Of a stretch of DNA of 33,509 nucleotides, positions 8,520 to 18,596 are shown piece by piece. A program made the translations under genes and the position numbers. Where the stretch lies: the NCBI GenBank assembly GCA_003168355.1, contig PMSQ01000147.1, positions 1-33,509 on the forward strand. The letters are read 5' to 3'. Position 1 is the stretch's first letter; each line of letters starts with the position of its first letter. The notes beneath the pieces are model-generated. The model had not been told where the DNA came from, ran no database searches, and worked only from the letters and a program-made list of their open reading frames with translations. This DNA is from Acidobacteriaceae bacterium (GTDB lineage: Bacteria; Acidobacteriota; Terriglobia; Terriglobales; Acidobacteriaceae).

Positions 8520-10430
8520 TTGAGCACCGATCCAAAACAGCCGCCGAAGCCCCCGAAAGTAGAAAGACTAAGGGCAGTTCTGCCGGAAGTCTGGAAGCTG
8601 ATGCGTCCCCGGCGTTGGCTGCTGGCGCTCGGCTTCGTGTTGATGATCATCAACCGTGTCGCGGCGCTGGTGTTGCCTTATTCCACCAAGTTCCTGATCG
8701 ACACCGTCATCAACAAGCATCACATGGACAAGTTGGAGCCGCTCGTTTTGGTCGTGTTGGGGGCTACTCTCGTCCAGGGCGTCACCTCGTTTTCGCTGAC
8801 CCAGTCGTTATCGAAGGCGGCGCAGCGTCTGATCACGGAGTTGCGTCAACAAGTCCAGGTTCACATCTCCCGCCTGCCCGTTGCTTTTTACGACGTGAAT
8901 AAGACCGGCAGTCTGGTGTCCCGCATCATGAGCGACGTGGAGGGCGTGCGTAACCTGCTGGGCACGGGCCTGGTGGATTTTGCCGGAGGCCTGGTCACTT
9001 CCGGGATTGCGCTGGTTTTGTTGCTTCGAACCAGCGTGCAGATGACGCTGATTGCGGTCGGATCGCTGGTGTGTTTTGGCGTTGTACTGAATAAAGCATT
9101 CGCGACCATCAGGCCGATTTTTCGTGAGCGCGGCAAAATTAATGCCGAGGTCACGGGCCGGCTCACCGAATCGCTGGGTGGAGTGCGCGTGATCAAGGGG
9201 TATCACGCTGAACAGCGCGAAGAAGCGATTTTTGCCACTGGTGTGCGCCGCCTTCTGGACAATGTGATGCGCACTCTGACTGCAACTTCAGTCATGAGCC
9301 TTTCCGCCAGCGTTCTGCTGGGGTGCGTGGGCGCGGTCACCATGTATGTGGGCGCGCATCAGATTGCTTCGGGCACTCTGACGGTGGGCGGGTTTGTTTC
9401 CTACACCTTGCTGCTAGGTTTTCTGGTTGCGCCCATCATGCAGATCGTTTCCATCGGAACCCAGCTCACCGAGGCGTTAGCTGGACTCGAGCGGACGCAG
9501 GAGATTATGCGTGAGCGGCCGGAAGATCAGGATCCCAAGCGTGCCGTGGCGCTGGGCGACATTCGCGGCATCGTTGAGTTTGCCGATGTGAGTTTCAGCT
9601 ATGACGGAATTCACGAAGTGCTGCGCGACATTTCTTTTCGCGCAGAGCCCGGCACAGTGACAGCATTGGTTGGCTCATCGGGCTCGGGAAAATCCACAAC
9701 CATCGGACTGATCTCGGCTTTCTACGTTCCAACTAAAGGCAGAATCCTGGTGGACGGCACGGACTTGAGCACGGTACGGCTCGACTCCTACCGCACGCGT
9801 CTTGGAGTTGTGTTGCAGGAATCATTTCTGTTTGACGGAACGATTCGCGAGAATGTGGCGTTTTCGCGTCCCGGCGCGAGCGAAGAAGAAATCTTGCGCG
9901 CCTGCCGGATCGCGCGTGTGGATGAGTTCGCCGAATCCTTCGCCGACAAATATGATACTGTGGTCGGCGAACGCGGCGTGAAGCTCTCAGGCGGGCAGCG
10001 GCAACGGATTTCGATCGCCCGCGCCATTCTGGCCGAGCCACGCATCCTGATCCTCGACGAAGCAACTTCCAGCCTCGACTCCGAATCGGAGCAAATGATC
10101 CAGCACGGACTTTCTTATCTGATGCAGGGCCGCACCACGTTTGTGATTGCGCACCGGCTTTCAACCATCCGCCGTGCCGACCAGATTTTGGTGATGGAGC
10201 AGGGGCAAATCGTGGAGCGTGGCACTCATGAGCAACTCTACGCCGCGCAAGGCCGCTACTACGATCTGTACACCAGACAGCACGGGGTGGAAGATAACCT
10301 GTTTCTCGCGCCCGGTGAGGGCGATAAGCCTGAGGGGAACGAGAACGGCAACGGCAGCTCCGCCCCGGCGCGCAACGGCGACGCCAAGTCGGCGGACGCA
10401 TTGCGTGTGCTCAGAGGAGAGGTCCGCTAG
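8520..10430 (+). CDS. ABC exporter, fused transmembrane and ATPase domains (MsbA-like)
   Basis: This is a half-transporter of about 636 residues working as a homodimer in the inner membrane. Six transmembrane helices occupy about residues 31-320. The nucleotide-binding domain has Walker A GSSGSGKST (385-393), Q-loop Gln433, signature LSGGQRQR (489-496), Walker B ILILDE (509-514) and the switch His545. The family exports lipids, peptides or drugs. After residue 590 there is a charged, low-complexity tail rich in Gly, Asn and Glu. The start is chosen as TTG at 8520 because the frame upstream of it would overlap the divergent kinase gene; its ribosome-binding site (GGAG at 8504-8507) is distant, so the true start is uncertain. 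It is the first of four closely spaced genes on this strand. Confidence 0.87.
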   Translation: MSTDPKQPPKPPKVERLRAVLPEVWKLMRPRRWLLALGFVLMIINRVAALVLPYSTKFLIDTVINKHHMDKLEPLVLVVLGATLVQGVTSFSLTQSLSKAAQRLITELRQQVQVHISRLPVAFYDVNKTGSLVSRIMSDVEGVRNLLGTGLVDFAGGLVTSGIALVLLLRTSVQMTLIAVGSLVCFGVVLNKAFATIRPIFRERGKINAEVTGRLTESLGGVRVIKGYHAEQREEAIFATGVRRLLDNVMRTLTATSVMSLSASVLLGCVGAVTMYVGAHQIASGTLTVGGFVSYTLLLGFLVAPIMQIVSIGTQLTEALAGLERTQEIMRERPEDQDPKRAVALGDIRGIVEFADVSFSYDGIHEVLRDISFRAEPGTVTALVGSSGSGKSTTIGLISAFYVPTKGRILVDGTDLSTVRLDSYRTRLGVVLQESFLFDGTIRENVAFSRPGASEEEILRACRIARVDEFAESFADKYDTVVGERGVKLSGGQRQRISIARAILAEPRILILDEATSSLDSESEQMIQHGLSYLMQGRTTFVIAHRLSTIRRADQILVMEQGQIVERGTHEQLYAAQGRYYDLYTRQHGVEDNLFLAPGEGDKPEGNENGNGSSAPARNGDAKSADALRVLRGEVR

Positions 10431-10433
10431 GAC

Positions 10434-11210
10434 ATGAGTAGTTCGGACATATCCCCACAGAACAGCGCTCCTGCAATTCATGCGAAACAACTTTGCCGCC
10501 ATTACCGCATGGGCGAGACTCTCATCCGAGCCGTGGACGGCGTGACTCTTAAAGTGAAAACGGGCGAGTTCGTTGCTCTTCTGGGCAGCTCCGGCTCAGG
10601 AAAGTCGTCAGTATTGAATCTGATCGCTGGCCTGGACCGTCCTACTTCGGGCAGTGTGATTGTGCAGGAACACGATCTGGCGCAACTTTCCCGCGAGGAA
10701 CTCGCCCGATATCGCCTCCGTACGGTGGGAATGGTTTTCCAATCGTTTAACCTGATTGCCAGTATGACGCTCGCAGAAAATGTGGAGCTACCCATGCGCT
10801 TTGCCGAGGTCGAGCGCCGAAAGCGCGACAGTCTGGCGCGCGAAGCCCTTGCACGAGTTGGCTTACAGGCGCGGATGAACCATCGGCCGAGCGAACTCTC
10901 CGGCGGAGAACAACAACGGGCGGCTCTGGCCCGCGCGCTCATCAACCGCCCTCAACTCTTGCTCGCCGACGAGCCCACCGGCAACCTCGACAGCCATACC
11001 GGAACTGAGATCATGAATATGGTCCGCGAGTTCAACCAGCAATTGGGAATGACAGTGATTATGGTAACGCACGAGCGTGCCTTGGCCGAGCGCTACGCCC
11101 AGCGCCTCATCTTCCTGGCGGATGGGAAACTGGTCGGCGATGAATCGAATGCATTGGGGATTGCTAATACTATGGCGAGCGATGCTGCGGCGAATGGAGA
11201 GCGTTTATGA
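10434..11210 (+). CDS. ABC transporter ATP-binding protein (LolD/MacB type)
   Basis: The 258-residue ATPase has Walker A GSSGSGKSS (51-59), Q-loop Gln103 in VFQSFNL, signature LSGGE (155-159) and Walker B with LLLADEP (176-181). The MGETLIRAVDGV and GLDRPTSG segments are characteristic of the LolD/MacB/FtsE branch, whose partners move substrates by mechanotransmission across the periplasm rather than by classical pumping. It starts three bases after the exporter stop. Its own stop overlaps the start of the permease gene in an ATGA, so ATPase and permease are certainly a pair. Substrate unknown. Confidence 0.92.
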   Translation: MSSSDISPQNSAPAIHAKQLCRHYRMGETLIRAVDGVTLKVKTGEFVALLGSSGSGKSSVLNLIAGLDRPTSGSVIVQEHDLAQLSREELARYRLRTVGMVFQSFNLIASMTLAENVELPMRFAEVERRKRDSLAREALARVGLQARMNHRPSELSGGEQQRAALARALINRPQLLLADEPTGNLDSHTGTEIMNMVREFNQQLGMTVIMVTHERALAERYAQRLIFLADGKLVGDESNALGIANTMASDAAANGERL

Positions 11211-12610
11211 AGCTTCCCGACCTCGCAGAACTCGCATTGCGCAATTTGCGCGAGTCCTTTCTGCGAAATTCGCTGACTACCATCGGCATCTCGGTGGGCG
11301 TGGCGTCCCTGGTCGCTATGCTTTCGCTGGGAATCGGGCTGCAGCAGCTTGCGTCGCGACGTTTGATGAAGTCCGGTTTGTTCGACACAGTTGTTGTCAC
11401 CTCCCGGCGCGATCTACGCAACTTCGGTCGCGAAGAAGAGCGTGGCGCACCGGCCCCAGGCGAAAGCCGCATCCTGGACGAGCCTACGCGGGTCGAAATC
11501 GAACATCTGCCGAATGTGCTGGAAGCCTACCCTGACATTCGCTTTATCACCGAGCTTCGCTATGAAGACAAGCCTCACTTGACAATGATCGCCGCGCTGC
11601 CTCCGTCCGCAAAGTCGAACGACGCATTTGACACAGTGCAAGGACAATTTTTCTCGTCCGACATCGCGCCCGAAGCGATTCTTCAAAAGACCTTCGCCGA
11701 AGAGCTGCTGGGAAGGACTCGAACGCCGGGCGTTGACGAGACCAACGTGACGGAACTGGCCGCCCCCCTTCTGGGCAAGGAATTGACCATGCGCTATGCG
11801 CAGCGCGAGACGACGCCTTCGGCGACTGCGCACGACGATACCACGACTCCTGGCGGCGAGAATCTCTTTGATGCCGCCTATTCTGTTGTTTCGCGCGAAC
11901 TGAAGCTGAAGATTGTCGGCGTCGCAGATCTCGATCCTGAGAGCATGCGCGGGCCAACCCGGGCGCGGGTGTTTCTTCCGCTCAAGCTGGCCGAGAGTCT
12001 GCACGTAATGCAGCCCACCGACCTGCGTGAGATTTCCCGCGCCGCCACCGATCAGCCGGTTTATTCGTCGGTGAGTGCGCGAGTGAAAAACCCCAGCCAG
12101 GTGCAGACGGTGGAAAGCGCCATCAAGAAGATGGGCTTCAACACCTTCTCGATCCTTGACGCGAGCCGTAGCGTGCAGCAGTTCTTTAAGGTGCTGGACG
12201 TGTTTCTCGGAATTTTTGGCAGTCTCGCACTGGCTGTCGCATGCATCGGAATCGTAAATACGCTGGTGATGGCTATTCTTGAGCGCCGCCGCGAAATCGG
12301 CATTATGAAAGCCATCGGTGCTAGCGACGGTGACGTGAAGAAACTCTTCTTCGCGGAAGCGGGCGCCATGGGCATTCTCGGCGGCGTTGTGGGAGTCGCT
12401 CTGGGCTGGGCTATCGGCCAGGTCATCAACTTGGGAACCAATATTTATCTCAAGCGTCAATCTTTTCCGCCAGAACATTTCTGGTCGGTACCGTGGTGGC
12501 TGGTGGCGTTCGCCATCTTGTTTTCCTTCCTGGTAAGCCTCGCAGCGGGGCTTTACCCGGCAGGACGCGCGGCCCGCCTCGATCCCGTGCAGGCCTTACG
12601 CTACGAGTAA
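11207..12610 (+). CDS. ABC transporter permease, MacB/FtsX family
   Basis: The 467-residue protein has one N-terminal transmembrane helix after the typical LALRNLRESFLRNSLTTIGI start. A large periplasmic MacB-like domain follows, then three C-terminal helices in the FtsX domain, beginning near DVFLGIFGSLALAVACIGIVN and ending with SLAAGLYPAGRAARLDPVQALRYE. The EIGIMKAIGASDGDV coupling helix that contacts the ATPase is clear. Start and ATPase stop overlap in ATGA. MacB-type machines export peptides, lipoproteins or toxins with an adaptor and outer-membrane partner, neither of which is encoded next to it here. A two-domain permease without fused ATPase is common in acidobacteria. Confidence 0.92.
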   Translation: MKLPDLAELALRNLRESFLRNSLTTIGISVGVASLVAMLSLGIGLQQLASRRLMKSGLFDTVVVTSRRDLRNFGREEERGAPAPGESRILDEPTRVEIEHLPNVLEAYPDIRFITELRYEDKPHLTMIAALPPSAKSNDAFDTVQGQFFSSDIAPEAILQKTFAEELLGRTRTPGVDETNVTELAAPLLGKELTMRYAQRETTPSATAHDDTTTPGGENLFDAAYSVVSRELKLKIVGVADLDPESMRGPTRARVFLPLKLAESLHVMQPTDLREISRAATDQPVYSSVSARVKNPSQVQTVESAIKKMGFNTFSILDASRSVQQFFKVLDVFLGIFGSLALAVACIGIVNTLVMAILERRREIGIMKAIGASDGDVKKLFFAEAGAMGILGGVVGVALGWAIGQVINLGTNIYLKRQSFPPEHFWSVPWWLVAFAILFSFLVSLAAGLYPAGRAARLDPVQALRYE

Positions 12611-12620
12611 ACTGAAAGCG

Positions 12621-13517
12621 ATGGATCGTTGTCTCCGAATCGCCCTCTTATTCGCGGTCTTTACCGTTTCGTTTCCGCTTCACGCTCAGAGCCGGATTGA
12701 CTGTAGCGCGCTGAACAGCCGGATCCTGAAATCTCCGGTTCACTATTGCGTCTATCTCCCCGCCAACTATGACGCGGGCGCAACCAGGCATCCGGTCCAA
12801 ACCTATCCCGTGCTGTATTTCCTCCACGGCCTGGGCGACAACGAGCGAACCCTGTTTAACAGTGGTGGGTGGACTCTGCTCGACGATCTGCGCCGGCAGC
12901 ACAAGATGGGAGAATTCCTCATTGTCGCCCCGGAGGGCGGTCGAACGTTCTACGTCAATTCCGCCGACGGGTCGGTTCTCTACAGTGACTTTTTTCTGCA
13001 GGAATTCATCCCCCTCATCGAAACCAAGTATCGCATCAGCAAAGGGCCCGATAATCGGGCGATCAGCGGCATCTCCATGGGCGGCTACGGTGCCCTTCGT
13101 TTCGCTTTTTCTCGTCCCGAGATGTTTTCGGCCGTGAGCGCGCAAAGTGCTGCGCTGATTACTGAATCTCCGCAGGAACTGGACACTGCGGCCCGCTCCG
13201 GGGCTCCACTCGGGAAGTTGTTGTCGACAGTCTTCGGAAGCCCGATTACGGTGCAACACTGGAAAGACAATAGTCCGTTCATTCTGGCGGGCAGAAACCA
13301 GGTCGCCCTGCGACGACAGGCCATTTATTTCAACTGCGGTCAGGATGATAACTACGGTTTTGAAAAAGGTGCGGCCGCGCTACACGAGCAACTGCAAAAG
13401 GAAGGAGTGAAGCACGAGTATCATCCGTATCCCGGCGACCACAGCCTATCCTATTTTCTGGCTCACTTCACCGAGGTCATGGAGTTTCACTCGCGGGCAT
13501 TCGGCCTCATTCAATGA
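12621..13517 (+). CDS. Exported alpha/beta-hydrolase esterase (esterase D/antigen 85-like)
   Basis: The 298-residue protein has a signal peptide (about 1-22, ending LHAQ) and a PF00756-type esterase fold. The nucleophile elbow is GISMGGYGA with Ser152. The acid is probably Asp242 or Asp243 (CGQDDNYG), and the base is His274 (PGDHSLSYF). The oxyanion region LYFLHGLGDNE precedes it. It starts ten bases after the permease stop and is likely the last gene of the ABC operon. Family members hydrolyse acyl, feruloyl or S-formylglutathione esters or transfer acyl groups; the signal peptide rules out the cytosolic S-formylglutathione hydrolase role. A link to the substrate moved by the transporters is an inference from position only. 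Confidence 0.86.
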   Translation: MDRCLRIALLFAVFTVSFPLHAQSRIDCSALNSRILKSPVHYCVYLPANYDAGATRHPVQTYPVLYFLHGLGDNERTLFNSGGWTLLDDLRRQHKMGEFLIVAPEGGRTFYVNSADGSVLYSDFFLQEFIPLIETKYRISKGPDNRAISGISMGGYGALRFAFSRPEMFSAVSAQSAALITESPQELDTAARSGAPLGKLLSTVFGSPITVQHWKDNSPFILAGRNQVALRRQAIYFNCGQDDNYGFEKGAAALHEQLQKEGVKHEYHPYPGDHSLSYFLAHFTEVMEFHSRAFGLIQ

Positions 13518-13603
13518 GTGGTCGAAGGCTGGTTTCCCAGTTAACTAGCTGATTCCCCGCCGGGTCGAGTGTAAAATATCAAATGGGTTCCGCTTACCGG
13601 TCC

Positions 13604-13693
13604 GGAGGGATGTGTGAGTGGTTGAAACAGGCGGTCTTGAAAACCGCTGTACGGGAAACCGTACCGGGGGTTCGAATCCCTCTCCCTCCGCCA
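13604..13693 (+). tRNA. tRNA-Ser (anticodon TGA)
   Basis: The cloverleaf can be drawn by hand. Acceptor strand GGAGGGA (13604-13610) pairs with TCCCTCC (13683-13689), followed by discriminator G and an encoded CCA (13691-13693). The anticodon stem is GCGGT/ACCGC (13631-13635 and 13643-13647), with loop CTTGAAA and anticodon TGA at 13638-13640. A long variable arm follows (about 13648-13666, pairing TACGG with CCGTA), typical of class II serine tRNAs. The T-arm GGGGG-TTCGAAT-CCCTC ends at 13682. The whole reads UCA codons. No duplicated 3' end that would mark an integrated element was seen nearby. Confidence 0.97.
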
Positions 13694-13734
13694 CGCAGTC
13701 TGAACCGCAGAGAATGTCTGCTGTTCTTGCATTG

Positions 13735-13759
13735 AAATACGCGAATAATGCCCGTATTT
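13735..13759 (+). other. Inverted repeat downstream of tRNA-Ser
   Basis: AAATACG (13735-13741) and CGTATTT (13753-13759) form a perfect 7-bp inverted repeat with an 11-base loop, 42 bases after the tRNA. It could form the 3' end of the tRNA transcript. The stem is AT-rich and lacks a proper T-tract, so a terminator role is weakly supported. Confidence 0.3.
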
Positions 13760-13870
13760 GGGGACATTTCCCAAACAAATCGGGTTGGAGAGACCGGACT
13801 ACTGGCCCCGTCCATGCTGGCTTTTGCGCCTTTTTCTCTTGGAAATTGACAGCTTTCTTTTTCGCCGAGC

Positions 13871-16608
<2,738 letters not shown>

Positions 16609-16690
16609 AATTATCGAATAAGAATGAGTATAAACGATCGAGAACAGTGTCCGCCGAAAATCTTTCTTTGCGTGGAGGCCGGGCAAGCTC

Positions 16691-16709
16691 TGCTGTATAG
16701 TTCTATGCT
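16691..16709 (+). promoter_or_regulatory. Putative promoter with degenerate GntR operator, first chitinase
   Basis: TGCTGTATAGTT (16691-16702) matches TGCTATATAGCA at nine of twelve positions. One base later comes TATGCT (16704-16709), a fair -10. The arrangement is the same as in front of the third GH18 gene, where a clean operator ends one base before TATACT. The corresponding -35 position (16681-16686, GGGCAA) is poor. Downstream, both leaders share CCTGGAGG-like and TTTGCGAAT/TTTACGAAT segments up to the ribosome-binding site. Operator function here is the least certain of the five sites. Confidence 0.45.
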
Positions 16710-16754
16710 TGCCGGTCAATCCTTTGCGAATCACGAATCCTGGAGGCGCTCGCT

Positions 16755-18086
16755 ATGTCGAAACATTTTTGGCCGCACCTACTGCGAGTGGCTTTGACGA
16801 GTTTGTTGGCCCTCGTTGCATGTGTCTCTCAGTCATTCGGGCACGCACGTCATCATGGCAAAATTCTCGGGGGCTACTTCGAAGAATGGGGCATCAATTA
16901 CGCCGGCTACAACATCGCGGATTTGCAGAAGAATGGCGTGGCCGATGAACTGACACACCTGATCTATGCCTTCGGCAATGTAACCCCGACTTCTCCACCG
17001 GCGTGCGCCATTGCGGATCCCGTTGCCGCGTACCAGAATTCGGCGCTTCCCAGTGTGAGCGGCAAACTCTACACCGCGCCACTCTATGGAAATTTTGGCG
17101 CGATCCAACAACTCAAGGGGCTTCATCCCAATCTGAAAGTGTTGATCTCTTTGGGGGGGCAAGCGGGCAACGTTGCGGGATTTGTGACCGCCGCACGCAG
17201 CCCGGCCGGCCGCGCCGCGCTCGCCTCTTCGTGCATCGACATGTTTGTTAAGGGCAACATCGCTGCAGGCGTTGCAGCTCCCGGCTTGTTTGACGGCTTC
17301 AATGTCGATTGGGAGTTTCCGGGCGCGGCGGACACGCAGAACTTCACCGCTCTGCTGAAAGAGTTCCGCATGCAACTCAACGCTTTGGCGAAAACGACCG
17401 GAAAGAAATATGTCCTGACGTTCGATTCGCCCGCAAGCCCGAAGAAGTATGTCAACATCGATCTTAAAGCCGCCGCTGCGGTAGTGGACTTCCTCACCAT
17501 CGACGGTTACGACTACGCCGGAGCAGACGACAAACAAACCAATGAGGCGTCTTCGCTGTATGACAGCGCCGCCGACCCTATGTATGCCGACGCCCGCTAC
17601 ATCGATGCGACCGTAAGAGCGTATCTCAAGGCCGGTGTGCCGGCGGCAAAATACACCATGGGGTTGCCGTTGTATGCCGTCGGCTGGACGGGCGTCGCGA
17701 ACGTGAACCATGGCTTGTACCACAATGCAACCGGCGCTTCTCCCGTTCTCTTGGCTGATGGATCGGGTCTGTGCCCGAAACCGGACAAAACCGCAGCCTC
17801 GCCCGGCTGCGACACCGTGTTGACCGCGGGATTTGCTACCTACTCGACCATTGAGAACCTCACGAATAAATACGGTTTCACCGCCTGGTACGACTCGGCA
17901 AGAGTTGGAGCAACACTCTACAATCCAGCCCGCGGAACCTTCTATACCTACGATAATCCTGCTGCGGTAGCGGCGAAGACGGCCTACATCAAGAAAAATA
18001 AGCTTGGCGGCGCCTATGTGTGGGCGCTGAATGACGACGATGCCAACGCATCTCTGACGAAAGCGATTGCGGCGGGCCTCAAGTAA
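16755..18086 (+). CDS. Exported GH18 chitinase-like protein 1 (catalytic motif variant)
   Basis: The 443-residue protein has a signal peptide (about 1-29) and a single GH18 TIM barrel (PF00704). The barrel starts at KILGGYFEEWG and ends at GGAYVWALNDDD. The strand-3 motif reads ISLGG. The catalytic strand-4 motif reads DGFNVDWEFP: the acid Glu187, Asp185 and Asp180 are present, but the middle Asp of DxxDxDxE is Asn183. The MxYD motif is DGYDY (250-254). GGAGG at 16742-16746 supports the start. GH18 enzymes cleave beta-1,4-GlcNAc linkages by substrate-assisted catalysis; the variant suggests changed rate, pH optimum or product, not necessarily inactivity. It is a close paralogue of the gene at 21787 and is divergent from the perR-katG operon. 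Confidence 0.9.
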   Translation: MSKHFWPHLLRVALTSLLALVACVSQSFGHARHHGKILGGYFEEWGINYAGYNIADLQKNGVADELTHLIYAFGNVTPTSPPACAIADPVAAYQNSALPSVSGKLYTAPLYGNFGAIQQLKGLHPNLKVLISLGGQAGNVAGFVTAARSPAGRAALASSCIDMFVKGNIAAGVAAPGLFDGFNVDWEFPGAADTQNFTALLKEFRMQLNALAKTTGKKYVLTFDSPASPKKYVNIDLKAAAAVVDFLTIDGYDYAGADDKQTNEASSLYDSAADPMYADARYIDATVRAYLKAGVPAAKYTMGLPLYAVGWTGVANVNHGLYHNATGASPVLLADGSGLCPKPDKTAASPGCDTVLTAGFATYSTIENLTNKYGFTAWYDSARVGATLYNPARGTFYTYDNPAAVAAKTAYIKKNKLGGAYVWALNDDDANASLTKAIAAGLK

Positions 18087-18370
18087 TCGAGACCACCGTA
18101 TCCCTGAGCGTCTTTGTGAGAAAAAAACATTGTCCGTCGGTCTGCCCGGCCGACCTGCATAGCTTCAGCCCATCAAGTTCGTTTTTCGTAACAAGACTGC
18201 GCGAGTATCGCCGTTTTTCCACAGTCTGAGAACAAAGCTGCCCCCGCCTTGCACGCCCCACGCTTTCTACGGGTTAGCAGAGCGCGGACTAATTTGTAGT
18301 TCGGATCACGCAACAAGAAAAAAGTTCTTTGACTCGGCCACTTAGGGGGGAGTACGGTATTCCGCACGAG
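18087..18370. other. Part of a 510-bp intergenic region, no gene recognised
   Basis: This is the first part of the gap between the first and second GH18 genes. Inverted repeat GTCGG/CCGAC (18136-18140, 18150-18154) is present without a following T-tract. TTGACT at 18329-18334 could be a -35 element, but no good -10 lies 16-18 bases downstream. No ORF with family resemblance and no recognised riboswitch was found. The operator and the leader hairpin that follow are listed separately. Confidence 0.4.
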
Positions 18371-18382
18371 TGCTATAGAGCA
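18371..18382. promoter_or_regulatory. Putative GntR operator upstream of the second chitinase
   Basis: TGCTATAGAGCA matches the TGCTATATAGCA palindrome at eleven of twelve positions, with both TGCT and AGCA ends intact. It lies 215 bases before the ATG of the multimodular GH18 gene, much further than at the other two chitinase genes, implying a long leader or a second promoter. I cannot place a confident -35/-10 pair around it. Confidence 0.55.
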
Positions 18383-18500
18383 GTTTGGGATATGGATCCG
18401 TTGGAAACTTGCTTCTTCCATATCTGCAAACGTCGCGATCAGTAAGCCGCTGCTCCGTGAATCTTCCATGAGTGCCGTATATAGCCAAACCTCGCGACAC

Positions 18501-18533
18501 GGAGTCCGACGCGACCGCCGCGGGACTCCTTTT
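18501..18533 (+). terminator. Leader hairpin with T-run, attenuator-like
   Basis: GGAGTCC (18501-18507) pairs with GGACTCC (18523-18529) around a 15-base GC-rich loop that can itself pair GCG with CGC. TTTT follows (18530-18533). This has the form of a weak intrinsic terminator placed between the upstream operator and the second chitinase ATG at 18597. It may stop read-through, attenuate the leader or protect the mRNA 5' end. The short T-run makes the terminator reading uncertain. Confidence 0.4.
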
Positions 18534-18596
18534 CCCTCAACCACCCAACCGCGGGCGGACCGCCCTGGCACGCGTCCCCCGAATCAAGGAGCAACA

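Noticed and set aside
11414-12478. A 354-codon open frame opposite the MacB-like permease
   Set aside because: His/Arg-rich translation without family resemblance, fully inside a well-supported gene.
13604-13870. Integration site of a mobile element at tRNA-Ser
   Set aside because: No integrase gene and no duplicated tRNA 3' end were seen; the following genes are housekeeping-like.
18087-18370. A possible c-di-GMP or other riboswitch before the large chitinase
   Set aside because: No conserved riboswitch core could be matched; only short unrelated inverted repeats are present.
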